Assembly: GCA_002803225.1 (NCBI GenBank)
Contig: NXFV01000400.1
Coordinates: 1 to 64,000, forward strand
Direction: 5' to 3'
Origin: Gamarada debralockiae
Taxonomy: Eukaryota > Ascomycota > Leotiomycetes > Helotiales > Hyphodiscaceae
DNA length: 64,000 nt
Shown here: in pieces, positions 36,542-48,884 of the stretch
Position numbering within the stretch: the stretch's first letter is position 1
Layout of the letters: each line of letters opens with the position of its first letter
Made by a program: the position numbers and the translations under genes
Notes under the pieces: model-generated
Told to the model about the DNA's origin: nothing
The model's input: the letters and a program-made list of their open reading frames with translations, nothing else
Database searches by the model: none

Positions 36542-38200
36542 TCATAAATTCTCTTTCCCCTTCATCCCTGGCGGCGGCCATATCCCACCACCTCCTGCTC
36601 CATTTGTCCCTACATCAGCAACTCTAAACCCATCCTTTCCCATCACTTGATTTATCTGTCCTTCCTTCTTGGTAACCTCATCCACTCTCCCTTTCTGCAG
36701 ACTGAACGCCGGGCATACCCAGACTCCACAGCTACATCTCATGCCCTGCCACGCATAACGTCCTAATTGCGCACCGCATTTGGTGTTTGGACATTCAAGA
36801 CGGCCGGCTAGGATCCCTTTCTCAAGTTCGGGACGCATCCAAGAGAGGGGGTGGAGGAAGTGGTGTGTGCAGGCGCTGTGAAGGGGAGCCGGTGGGAGGG
36901 TGGAAAGAAGTGAGGATATGGGTCCGGTTTGGGAGGCAGGTGTGGTCTTGGGTGGTACGGGGAGGTGGGTGACGAGGTATGGAGTTGTTGCTAGTGTCCG
37001 CCTGGGGAAAATTAAATTAGCATTTGCTCGTAGTACACCACAGAAGGTAACCAGGCCTGCTCGATTACATGAGGGCGAGACGGCATAAGCAAGAATTTGA
37101 ATGCGAACCCAGCAAATTGGAAGAGACAAGGTGGCATCATACCGACACTTCCTACACCTTAACTCAACTTCTGTCCCTCCGTTCTCACTCTCGTCCTGCA
37201 TCTCCTGATCCTCGAACCTAACTCTATCTGGTGCCATTCCAGCAGCGAGAGCTAGATCCACTTCCCTTTGATAAAGCCAGCGTTGGTATTTCGGCTGTGC
37301 ATCAATGTCTCTTGGACATCCCATCTCTTTGTACAATTCTAGTTGTGCCATGAAACCATCATTGGGTTCGGCGATGGGTCGTGATTTTCTGATCAGTTCG
37401 AGTGCTGAAGAGACGGTGTGTTCTGGATTTTGCCGTAGAAGGTATGCGATCATGATTGTAACTGAGCGCGATTTCCCCATAGCGCTAGAAGTATTGTTAG
37501 TGAAATAATGCTTTAACTCTTATGAGATGAAAAAATCCGGTGACCAAAGTGAGAGATGAGATACAGGTAAAAGGGGTGTCACATGACGATTGAAGGACAG
37601 CCTCTCAAGGCGCACAAACAGGACGAAGATATTAGAAGAACTCTCTCAAATGACTATCGACTTCATAACTTTGTAGAAAAATCCTGAATAACTGGAGTAA
37701 AAAGAATGAACATCAAAAAACTTTACCAGTGAACTAAAACGCCTCCTTTCTTGCCATCTTTGCCCTCTTTCAGCCCCTTTTCAATCCAACTTCCACTTCT
37801 CTCAAACTCTCCTAACAAGTTCTCATCTTCGACATCATCAACGTCAATGTTGAGGTGTTCATACTTGTCCCAATCTTCGAAGTCCTTGAAGTCATACTTG
37901 AGGACAGAGACGATATGCGTGATACCAGTGCTTTCAAGCGCAGTTTTACGACGCAGAGTGAATATTCTGCGGGTGAATCAGCAACTTGAGTTAAGCTAAC
38001 GAAAGGTAAAGACGCAGGTCAGGGTCCCGCAAGACAAAGGAAGAAAATGACCGGAAGGGAAAGTACGGAATCGAAAGGTAAGTGAGTCACGTGAAGGACT
38101 TCTTCTGACGATGACAAAAATGGAAGTCGATAAAGGGGGCAAGAACGACTTACCCTCCGACGTAGAGTTCTTCGTCGCCTGGCACCCTCGAGAGTGCCAT
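36542..38200 (-). CDS. YVH1: Dual-specificity protein phosphatase with zinc-binding C-terminus
   Basis: Exons 38154-38200, 37737-37966, 37143-37494 and 36542-37001 give 362 residues. Yvh1 (DUSP12) is a phosphatase that also acts as a late 60S ribosome assembly factor. Exon 1-2 give MALSRVPGDEELYVGG and the phosphatase start ALESTGITHIVSVLKYDF. The active-site loop HCAMGKSRSVT is created across the intron before exon 3; the catalytic Cys is there. The C-terminal zinc module has RCRKCR, HFLHPLSWM, CPNTKCGAQLGRYAWQGMRC and CGVWVCPAFSL. The last intron (37002-37142, 141 bases) is stopless and in frame, which would insert 47 residues in the zinc module if retained; skipping it restores the family sequence. 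Confidence 0.92.
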
Positions 38201-38880
38201 GTTAGATCGAGGCGGTCTGTAATCCAGCGTTGCAGCTCCGCGGGTATCTCGTGTCTGAGAACATCAATTTGGAGGCTCTTGCCACTCAGCTACCTCGTGT
38301 TTGATGGAATTCCGTAGAGGTCTCGGCAATCGACGGTCTCTTGAACGGCCGATATACCGTAAGGGAGCCGTTCTGATGACAAAGTATCAAAAATCAAGTG
38401 ATAAGAAGTTTGTTGGACTTGGCGAAAAATGACCAAAATTACCAAAACTCAAATATGCTGGCCTAAGGCATGAAAAAATTTGAATAGTAATCGCAAGGCA
38501 TCAACACCTGAACTCCTGGACCGAGTTCTCCGCCATTTTGCAACTGCCGCAAATTGATAATTCACGAGAGACGTATCCACCTCCCTAATTCACAATCTTC
38601 TCCGTGCCTTCCGTTCTTCGATTCTACAGAATCCCTGAAGCCCTAACCGTTAATCCCCGATCAATGTCGCAAAGCTCGGTGAATTAGGTGGGAAATTTCC
38701 GAAGGGCCGTTGGGAAAGGGGTTTCGAATTCATGTTACGTTGCTTTTTGTGGATACCAAGCAGCCTTGAGACTGAGGTACATTGCAGGTACATCCTGAGA
38801 CCTACAGGTACACAGCCCTACACTAAAGCCCCTTACACGCGATAGCCCACGTGCTAAGGCTGATGGAAATTACTTGATTA

Positions 38881-39087
38881 CTACTATACTCCCCCCGGTC
38901 CAATTCGTAGTAACAAGGGTTTGACCAGATATACAGTCTGATTGGCCTGAACACCGTATATCAGGAGATGTCCAACTATCTTGTCTAAATACCACCCGAT
39001 CACGGTATTCTGACTCCAGATTGCACATCGAAAGTACCGTGATCGCACCCTAGCGCTACGAATTGGACCGGGGGCGGTATACAGTAG
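38881..39087. mobile_element. Stowaway-like MITE (about 190 bp, TA-flanked)
   Basis: Two ends are inverted copies: CCCCCGGTCCAATTCGTAG at 38892-38910 is repeated exactly as its reverse complement at 39056-39074. With a few mismatches the match extends outward to CTACT at both sides. Flanking TA dinucleotides fit a TA target duplication, and the outer CTCCCCCCGGTCC resembles the CTCCCTCCGTCC end of Stowaway/mariner-type MITEs. Inside are two more hairpins: GATATAC/GTATATC at 38928/38956 and GATCACGGTA/TACCGTGATC at 38998/39035. There is no ORF, so it is non-autonomous. Confidence 0.75.
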
Positions 39088-41349
39088 TACGATACAAAAA
39101 ACAGTCACACGAATGGAGCCATTCATCAGCATACAACACGCCTCTACCTTCCCTTTCCATCTTGGGTGACTAGGTGTTATGTTACACAGATGCTTCGCAA
39201 CCTCGTGTTGCTCAGCCTTTCGCTTTGCATGTGGCTTCACACCGCTCATCACTGGATCACATAAACCGTGGCGCGAGTCATTGTTTCAGCTGAACATTTA
39301 TACCTTTCCTTCTTCGATGCTCTCTTGCTTTAATGATATGTTGAAAGCTGGACTATTGGATGAGAGGAACTGTTTCTTCAGCGCCATCAATATTGAATCC
39401 AGGATTTCCCCACAAATGTCATCCAGTTCTTGGATTTTATGACGAGTTTCAGTCAGCCCCGAAGCCTCTTACGCAGATCTTTCACCACCTCGGCGACTTT
39501 GTTCTCAAACCTGGTACCTGGATATCTTTACTGAGTCTGGCTTTGGGACCGCAGAATGGCTTGATTAATCGCCTTATGACAGACACTGAAACACGGCTCG
39601 GAGCTTTCCAAACTTAAGGTTGGAAAGGTTCGAAAGATGGAAGCCAGTAAGAATTGCCTTGTACCCCGAGCACCGTGCTGTCATCGCTCATCTTCCAAAT
39701 CGCCAGCCTTGTCAGATTTGACCACATATTTCCTTGATACGGGATCATTCTTGCGTGGTCACTCTCCGTGATTCGCTCCATCGCATAACCTGTCAATTTG
39801 CCTCTTTACCGGTGAAGCTTCTTTCTCCGCACGAGAAAGGTATTCATTTTGCGAGATCTCGGAGCATGTGACTAAGCCAACACTCCTCCTATGAAGTGAG
39901 GAGTGTATGTCATTTGGATGATTATGGCTCTCAGCTGTGGATATCACGGCTGGTACGGAAACAAATCACCTTCGTATTACCCTGGAAGCCTTTCAAGCTG
40001 CCCACGATTGTGGAATAACTGCCGTATTTGCTGACGTTTCGCTCCAACGATACTGTATTTTTACGATTACCAGATCCTGCAAGATTCAGGGAGTAGAGGT
40101 TTAAAGTTTCGAGCGATGTGGGGTTCCCTCGGCGTAAGTTGCTTCTGGAAGCCTTACAAGCCCAAAATCTTTAATCCTTGCTGTGGAAGGTCCAAGGAAC
40201 AAATTTCGTTTCCATGAAAGATATCACAAGATTTGTCCTTTCCTGTTGGGAGCTAGACTTGCGACGTCAGGTGGTGGTTACGTTATCGATATGGAATCAA
40301 GCGCATTTGAGTTTGATAGGATCTCAGGGTCCAAAAAGTAAGATTGACGATTTGCGCGCGGCAGGTTCATACATCTAAAATTATTACGATCTGCCATCTG
40401 TCTCGTCCAACGCCCAGGTCAAAGAGTAGAATCTGACATTTACTTAGGAAGGACTTGCAGAATATCTACAGATGACAGATGTCAAGGTGGACCCGAAGCA
40501 TCGAATCACGGCTCATCACGTCATTAATTGCGCCGTGAACTCGAACTGGCTGGGAACCTTCGTTTGCGGTGCAGTAAAACGGGCGTGTAGTTCGGTCAAT
40601 CAGGACGGTCGCTGGAGAACGGCAGAACCCGCCAACCTCATGCATACCCCATTAATGCGCCTTGTGAGTGGTGCACTGATACTCTCGCGTCTTGGGTGTT
40701 TTCAGCCCTGAGATATTGACCCCGAAGCCAAATTGATTCTGCATTTGGCGAGCTGAACCACCCAGCTCTGGCCTCGCCATGCGTATACATTATTGGAATT
40801 AGAAGATCCATAGTGCTGGAACTGATTAGACCGATTAGATGAATTCTTATTTCATCGAAGATAGGTGTGGTGACCGCTGGTGTTCTGCCCCTCGAAAGCT
40901 AAAGAGGGGCACAAGAGCAGCTACAGCTACATTCGAGTTTTGGGGAAAACGCACAGTACACGGATGAAGACATCCGATAGCAAGGATATTTCAGGTTGTG
41001 CCGTGAATTTCAACGAGTCGCGCGTGCAGCGTCTTTTTTGAACAATTGAACGTGGACCTCGTGATACAGAGCATATTCAATTGGAGGGAATGGTCAGAAG
41101 TCCATTGGCGACGAGGGAATTTCGAGAGGGTGTGGACCACCTGCATTGCTCATCCCACGCTGTGACGTGCTTAAAGTGGTGTGCGAACCGTTTTCTGCAG
41201 GTATGGTGCATCGAATCTTATAGGGCACAAGAAGTTATTGGCCGAGTGCGCATTCTGCTGCAATTGTATTGGCTGTGATGATGAATCAAAGAGAGACAAA
41301 ATACTTATGTACTTCGTATGAATGAACAGAACAGAATAGCAGACCGCAT

Positions 41350-42234
41350 TTGGACTTTCGATACTCTTTGTCCCTTCTTCCATTTCTCAAACTTTTTGCT
41401 TTTTCTCTCAGCTCTCTGCAAGCATACTGTGCAAGCTTCAAAAATCTCATGATAATTTTACCCCTCAATAATATCTGGGCATGTTTACTTATCGCAAAAG
41501 ATCCTCCCTTTCACGTGAACATCATGCTGACATTAATGTGGGCAGTTAGGAGGAAAACTCGTTGGAGATGGATGATAAGTGGTTGTAGTTGTGCAAGGAC
41601 GAGGCTAATCTCGGGCCTTTCGGTGGCACGGAGAAGGCTGAGAACATTGGCGACTGGAGCCTTTCAGGATGAAAGGCTAGGACCATGGTCGGTTGGATTT
41701 GGGTGTAGAGTACCAGGGGTCTCTCTCAGAGCTGAGGTTGATCATAGCCACTTCCCGTGCCGTGCCAGGGCATCGAATTTCGTCCACAAAATCATGACCC
41801 TTGCAAATTGTCTGCAAGCAACCTTCCCGAAGCCGTCTATCCGTTACCTTGCAGCGTGTTGTACTGTACAGAATCAACTCGCGGTGCCGGCAAATTTGTG
41901 TCATTTTGGGATACCACACCCACGCAAAAAAACAGGAATCACAATCGCGCCACAACATCGCACCAGACATTCAGGAGGCGTCTCGCTTTCTCCGGCTCAT
42001 TGCACGTCTCGCGACTACCAGGCAATTACTCCGAGTCCGCGCTTCAATGTCAGCCGAAGGAGCCATAGTTTAGTAATCTTACCGAGTATCGATAGCCACA
42101 GCTTGGTTATGTCCCTCAACTTTAGATTCAATATGCCCCAATCGCTGTTATTCTCCAATAGGAGAACCACATTGGATGAGAGCAGATGCAGCCACGACCG
42201 TTTGACATGCATGTTGCAAGATTCCATGTTTTAG
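41350..42234 (+). CDS. Long orphan ORF in the gene desert (doubtful)
   Basis: A 294-codon frame without introns begins MDFRYSLSLLPFLKLFAFSL, which looks like a signal peptide or membrane anchor up to about residue 26. The rest is Arg/Ser/Cys-rich, has no repeats or motifs I know, and contains odd runs such as ATFPKPSIRYLAACC. Its length is above what chance usually gives, but the composition is not protein-like and overlapping frames of about 100 codons exist. I treat it as probably spurious. Confidence 0.2.
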   Translation: MDFRYSLSLLPFLKLFAFSLSSLQAYCASFKNLMIILPLNNIWACLLIAKDPPFHVNIMLTLMWAVRRKTRWRWMISGCSCARTRLISGLSVARRRLRTLATGAFQDERLGPWSVGFGCRVPGVSLRAEVDHSHFPCRARASNFVHKIMTLANCLQATFPKPSIRYLAACCTVQNQLAVPANLCHFGIPHPRKKTGITIAPQHRTRHSGGVSLSPAHCTSRDYQAITPSPRFNVSRRSHSLVILPSIDSHSLVMSLNFRFNMPQSLLFSNRRTTLDESRCSHDRLTCMLQDSMF

Positions 42235-45078
42235 CCAGGGGGGATAGAGCGAATCCAAGACTCTATACTCGCTTTTCTCTCCACGTCGAAGGCTATTCAG
42301 TTAATCCGGATTCATTATTGGCGAGATCTTTGTCGATCTCCCTGCACTCACTATTCAGACCACTTGAGGCCACAGGCCACTGATCTTTCCAAATTCTAGA
42401 AGGCCTAAGTCTCTGCCCTGCCAAGGCTGTTTTCGATCTGCCGAGCGAAACAGCTGGCAGAATGTCGGTAGGCACGCGCCTGGAAGTATGAAGTTATATA
42501 TATCTAAGGAGAAAACGGAATTATCCAAACGGCTGCCCACCAATGCAAACTCGCACCATACGAGCCTATCAACAACAGGAACAGACTGCCAGTAAATATG
42601 AAATGCAGATTAACTTATTCTGTGAACACAAAAGAATCAAATCAGAATCTCATCCTGATGATCCTGGGCTCCATTAATTTTAAGCGTTGCGTGTGTGAAG
42701 AAGCGTCAGAGTAAATCCTGTGCCACATTCCTTCTCCGGGATCTCTACCCTCTGTCGCAGATGGCTTCTGCAAGGGGAGCAGACTTTCAGACTTGTGAAA
42801 GTAAGCATGTCAAGAATGGAAACAATAGGAGTTGGACTTCACTATCACCGGGCCGGAACAAATCCTTTCAGCTTGAATGGGTTTACTACCGGTGTGTGAG
42901 GACAGCCAGTAGATTGGGACTGAACCGATGACGACGAGCGTATCCGAGGAATCGGATAGAGCATGCGAATCATAACCACGCTAATAGCATTTTGATTGAC
43001 TGATTCGAGACAATTTGCCATTGATTCGTAACTCGACCCATTTTTGAGGTTTAAAATTCTTGTCCTACCAGTGCCTTGAACGGTGATGCTTTTTGGCCAA
43101 GATTTGGGGCCACAGGTTCAGGCGTTGGGTGGTGGCGCAGCACAAAGGCAAATCTTTGGAGACGATGTTCGCTGCAGGGAGAAGGAGAGATAGCAGGCTC
43201 TTCGAGAGGCTGCAGATGCAAGAAGGTACCAACATGCAGACAACGCTGGTCGGGGTGATCGAATCGAATCTGGCCTCGTAATACAGCCAATTAGCAGGAC
43301 TGATTGAGGTGGGGTACCTTGAGGCACATAAGGCGCACTATAACCTAATTCTCCTCGGTTCGTAAGTGAGTATTCGGATCTCTTCTCATGTATATCCATG
43401 ATCTTGTTCGGCGTGAATCGTGAACCCGAGATACACACGAAGTTTGAAGCCTTACGGATGAATATGTGAGTTTGCGTAAGTGTGTGTCATCCCGCGTCGG
43501 GCCACACACAAGGCAATATTGCAAACAGCCACCCCAGTAGGCGGGAAATGTATCGTCCAATAGCCCTACTGAGAGTGCAGCCCCAAAGTGGTAATGGAAG
43601 CATCAGTGAAAGCCGGCTCAATTGGAGCCACTACAAATAAGGCAGCTCGAATCCAAATCGGTAAAGTGCACTCAAAACAGTCAGTTAAAGCGTAATAAGT
43701 GATTTAGTGGCAAAAGGCTTGGAGGACCGGGCGGTCAGCGAGTGCTACCAGGTGCAACCTTGCCAACGATGGGCGATGATGGCTTGAAGCTAAATGGGGT
43801 AGGGCTGAAGATTTCGACTGAAGGACCGAAACGCCGTGGAGGGTCAGGAAGGCTCGAGCGACGATGCTTCCCTGCAACAATTATTCAAATCCTTGTAGTC
43901 CTGGATTTGTAGGTTGCCTACCCCCGTCGACTTTTAAAACCCCGCTGTCTCGAAAGGCGTCCAGTAATTATGTCTCGTTTGCTAGTAAATTTCCTCGGTA
44001 CACCCCTCCTTGGGAAGCACTGCGAGACTCGAGAGAAGGGCGAACGAAAGGGCATTTGGAAGAGCCAGTCGAGGAAGAGAGGGACTCATGACTTATGATC
44101 AGAGAACTGAAAGACAGAAGAACTCTTCTATCATAGCGTTCGACCTCATAGTAAGTAAGAAGTAGGGAATGAGTGACAGAACGAATATCCAGCTACTGTA
44201 CCTTTCGCATTCGTATCTGTTACGAGAGATAGACCCAAAGCTATGAGACAAGGCAGCTCGCAGGTACCGAGTGAAAGGAACGAACAGACGACGTAAAAGA
44301 AAGAGGGAAAGGGCAAAAGATTGAGTAGTAGAGATGATAGTGAAATAGAGAACCGGGATCCTCTAAATCTTGCCAAATGCAGACCGCGTGTTGATCTCCA
44401 ATAATTTATCGCACTTTAAGATTTACAAGCCACAGCCTTGAGGCCCCTTCTGTACTATTTACTAGCTGGACGCCCCTGCTCTAACACTAAACACCCGAGT
44501 CCCACTTCCTCCACCTACAACGTACTCGTTCGTTCCTCCTTACCCATTCTTTTCCTCCTTACCTTACTCAGCCTGGCCCTTTCGTCCTCCCCTCCAGAGC
44601 CCTACCGCAACTCCACTATGTATCACGGCCCTTACACCAAGTAGATCTCATGTATCTTACTTACCTCACCATCACCGTTTAGTCTGCTATTCTGTCAGCC
44701 GCCCAGCTAGAGCGTGAACTAACTCCGAATGCCCGATTCTCACACTCCTTTCCGACCCACGACAGCCTTCACCTCTTTCAGCACTCACCACCGTCTTACA
44801 CCTCTCTCTCACTTTCCCGCGATACGCCCTCATCTCTCTTGTCCCGATCACATAATCTTTACTGGAACTGTTATCCATCTGGAGGATCTCTTCTTTCATT
44901 CTATATTGTACATTTGTTGGAATTAGACATTCATGTTTCGCCATTGTTCCTTTCTTCCAGTCGGCTCTTCCGAACAACTTCGCCACTTACGAACCCAGAC
45001 GTTTTAAGAAATCGTGGTAGGAAGGCCCGCTCGTTCCTTAATTCATTTCCTCAGCTTGTGGCAACCAACACTTCCATC

Positions 45079-47413
45079 ATGGAGATACCTCGCGGCTCAA
45101 GGCCACCAGCCCTGGCCCTACCCGAAATCTATGTGCATGACTCGAACCCCACCGATCGATTTCGAAATTCCAGCAGATCCAGTTCGTACAATTCAGCATC
45201 CTCACCTTCAATCGCCTCTGGGCCAATGTCTATACCGAACGCCAGAGACCCGATTCCACCCCCCCTACCGCCGCCCCGACATCTAGCAGACATTGCAAAT
45301 GGCGGAAACGGACCCGATATTGCGTGGCAGTGGGGCAACTCCCATGAAGGGAGTAGTTGGGGAGAATCTATATCATCTGTCGCGCCTGGATCGAGTTTAT
45401 ACGGGAGTTTTGCCAGTAGGAATAGTAACATGGACGATCGACCAGAGTTTACACGCCGGACGAGTTCAACATCAACTGTCAAGTCAATAACTGGGTTGGA
45501 GAGGCAAGAGAATCCTTATCCACGAATCGATGAAGGATATGCAAGTCTTTCTGGAACCAGCATTGAGTCGAACAGGTCAGTTCTGCCATTACAAGTCAAG
45601 CTTGCAGAGGTCCACAATCAATTCCCATGGCCGTACACAGTACTATGCGGTCTAATTGCATTTTGAATATGGACTAGGCATCAGTCTCCTCTGCTTCAAG
45701 TCATGCGCTTCCATCCAAATCCAAGAGAAGTTATATGCTGACATTCTTCCCCCAACAGATCGAAATATCAAGACTCCCCATCTGCCAGGGCCGGGTTTCA
45801 AAGTTCCGTTCATGACAAATTTCGAAGTAATGCACAAGCATATGACAAGTTACTGCTGCAGAAATTGGATGCAAGGAGAGGAAGTGATAACAAGACGCCA
45901 CCCCGAGGGCACTCGAAGTCGGCCTTCAGCACATCCCTAAGTGATAGCTCTCCAACGTCGCGAATAGCTTTAGAAACTCGATATCCCACTCAACTGAAGC
46001 CATTGTCGCTGCCAATCATTACAAGCCGGCCTGGTCTTGCAGAAAGCCCTCCGGCCAGATGGGCAGATACCCCGCTGTCATCTGCAATCTCACCTGGAAA
46101 TTCGTATCTGAGATTTGGGTTGCAGAGTCAGCTTGACTATAGATCACCAAGTGATACAGCAGATACGGATAGTGTCACAACAAGAGAAAGTTACGACCAA
46201 CGGATTTCCCCTGACCACGACATTGATTTCCAAATGGAGGAGACCGGTCTGAGGCGACTCCATATTGAGGACTATACTGCCCGACAAGACGCATATTCGC
46301 CAGGCGCAACAGCTGGACAAAAGAGGCGCGCTTCTTCACCCCCAAGAGATGATGGTCCTTCACTGCATAAAGTAGGCAGTCAGAGTGATCTCTTCCGGCG
46401 ACGAGAGTCAGCATCGCGGACTTCGCCAGGTCCACGATTTCACTCGACCTCTGGTTCAATGTCATCAACTGCGTCTGGTCCAAGGAGTAATTCATATACC
46501 TCGACATTGTCAATTGCGGCGAGTAGCATCACAAGTACGAATTCATATGGCCGTTTATCGCCTGGAGGCGTTTCACCAGTCCCTACTGATGGCAGCGACT
46601 CTCCATATGTTACTTCATTGTCACTCAACCCTAGCCCTCGTGGATCCCTCTCTAGAACCAATCACCAGCGAACGCTCTCAGAGACCAGGCCACTTATGAC
46701 CTCTCGGAAGCTGTCCGACAGCATTAATCAGGCAAAGCAAAACAACACCCCAAAGATGCAGGGCGTCTTCATATGTGAATGCTGTCCTAAAAAGCCAAAG
46801 AAATTTGATTCTCAAGAAGAGCTCAAGTAATTCCTCTTTAATCCAAACTATGTGCCTTCATTACTAATCTGGATCATTTAGTGCGCATGAGCAAGAAAAA
46901 CAGTACGAATGCGCATATTGCCGTAATCGCTTCAAAAATAAAAATGAAGCAGAACGCCACCAAAACTCGCTGCATCTCCGACGTCATTCATGGTCTTGCG
47001 CAGCATTATCTGGATATGCGGCAGCTTTCCACGTCTCTCCGACGCGGCCTAATGAGGCTGATACCTGCGGATATTGTGGAGAGGATTTCCCACGTTCTGG
47101 AGTCTCGTCACCATCTCCCTCAGGTCATCAAATCGCAATCGCTACAGAGCAGGACTGGGAAGTACGAATAGTGCATTTACAGGAAATGCACAAATTCGGA
47201 GAGTGTAATCACGCAAAGAAGTTTTTCAGGGCGGATCACTTTAGGCAGCATTTGAAGCATAGTCACGCAGGCACCAGCGGCAAGTGGACGAATATGTTGG
47301 AGAATGCTTGTATGAAGGATGAGCCGCTTCCAGAGCCAATCAGGGGACCGGAGAGAGTGAGCCCTGGAGGTCCAAGAGTGGGGCGGATCAACGAAGAAGA
47401 CGAGATTCTCTGA
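45079..47413 (+). CDS. C2H2 zinc-finger protein, conserved in filamentous ascomycetes
   Basis: Exons 45079-45575, 45759-46826 and 46882-47413 give 698 residues. The first 550 residues are Ser/Pro-rich and disordered. The C-terminal 180 residues carry the conserved Cys/His block: MQGVFICECCPKKPKKF, then AHEQEKQYECAYCRNRFKNK ending in a C2H2 finger (EAERHQNSLHLRRHSW), CGYCGEDF, and FRADHFRQHLKHSHAGTSGK followed by WTNMLENACM. This arrangement is typical of a fungal protein annotated only as a C2H2 finger protein; a DNA-binding regulator is the likely role. The start MEIPRGSRPPALALPEIYV was chosen because that opening looks conserved; an in-frame ATG at 44839 would add 80 residues but lies in pyrimidine-rich leader DNA. 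The 183-base first intron is unusually long for this window. Confidence 0.85.
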
Positions 47414-48884
47414 GACGGCAGTTGATATTGGAGGCTAAGTGAAAAGCATGAAACTCGAGACATGCAAGTTTCGGTAATAAAAAAAGGGGGGAAGAAGTCA
47501 GAGAGAGGGAAAGAAAACCTTAACGGCCCGTCAACACAAGATACCCGGTTTGTTCTTGTTTTTTCGGCATTACTTGCATATCATACAGTATTGCATCATA
47601 TTGGCGGCTTTTCGGGGGCCACAGAAACGCATTGTTTTGCTTTTTTCATACTCATATTCATTCAAAGGAAAGGTTAGCATATTGCACTGCATAGGCGTCT
47701 GGACACCCGGTCTTGTATCACATCACATATATCCACAAGGACATTTGGTGGGCAAAGGGAAAGGGTTTATGGGCTAGGGCACGGGTACAGGAGGGAATTG
47801 GTTATATGGTTTATATTGGCACCTTGCTCATACAGGCTCGCCACAAGCTGATCAACTTGAATGAGATACGATGACACAAACTTGCATTTGCCTTGTAAGT
47901 TCGGCCCGGTCCAACGATCAGTACCGGTGCAACGTTTCTTCGTTTCTGTGACTTCACACAACGGTTCATGCCCAATTACGCTCGCTGCCTACCACAGCTG
48001 GTATAGTGCCAAGGCTACTTGGGTAAATCAGTACGCAAGCGAATTGGTCACCCCTATACTTCTGTCACTTTAGAGAATGAAATTTCCTATTCTGTTAAGT
48101 TTTTCGCCCTGCACATCTCGCAGAACCGCGCAAATTATGTTGTAAGTCTCAGAAAGCCTAAAAGTTAGTCTGTTCTACGCCTCATGCGCAGTTATGTAGC
48201 AAGGTCCGTTGCCGAAACAGCTTGACGTAAAATCCTTCCCACCCTCCTTATCTAGAAAATGACATGAAGAAGCACGAAGGTCCGGAAGGATCGTCATGCT
48301 TGGCACGAGAGCGTTTTAGGACCCTTTCAGGAAAGCGAGTGGTTAGGTGCTTGAATCATTTTGACGTGTTTCGGCATAGCCGAAAGATTTTGGATGAGAA
48401 GATTGCACTTTGACAGTCTGCTGATCTTCAATCACGTACTTTCACGTCCGACTTACTGGATTGGTTGTAGAAATCAATTTTGATACCTCCGGATCTGCAG
48501 ATCTAGGTACGCTTATACGAAGGCATACATACTCGTACTCACATCTCACATAGTCCTGTCAAAACAAGTTTCTATTTCGCACATTCCTTCCGCACTTGGA
48601 AAACGCAGTATGTTCTGTGTGGATCTTGTAGGTAAGGCTGAAGTTTAGTTGAATTGCGCTACGAAAGGCTCTAGATTATGTCTAGCTAACAACAGCGAAA
48701 GAGCCGCGACTACAGTAGACTAAAACCACCCCTCATTCTTGTATGTAAGGTTGGCTGATCTTCTGCATATCTCACGAGTGTTATCTTAGCTTTGCCGGAT
48801 TGGCTACAAGTGCGAAAGGAGTGTCGGACTCGCATTGCACCCCGCTCGCCTCGAACCAGATACGTTCACAGTTGCGAGGGTGCA
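47414..48884. other. Convergent intergenic region, nothing identified
   Basis: The zinc-finger gene and the cyclase gene converge here. No frame is credible, no RNA gene is recognised. Presumably it contains both 3' UTRs and unclassified spacer. Confidence 0.45.

Larger units (their letters stand above)
38201..45078. other. 6.9 kb gene desert
   Basis: Apart from the MITE listed separately no feature can be supported. Frames are short except one of 294 codons (41350-42234). Three AGGTACA repeats lie at 38775-38812. The final 600 bases are pyrimidine-rich and are best explained as promoter and leader of the zinc-finger gene. I found no tRNA, transposase or known domain in any frame. Confidence 0.45.
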
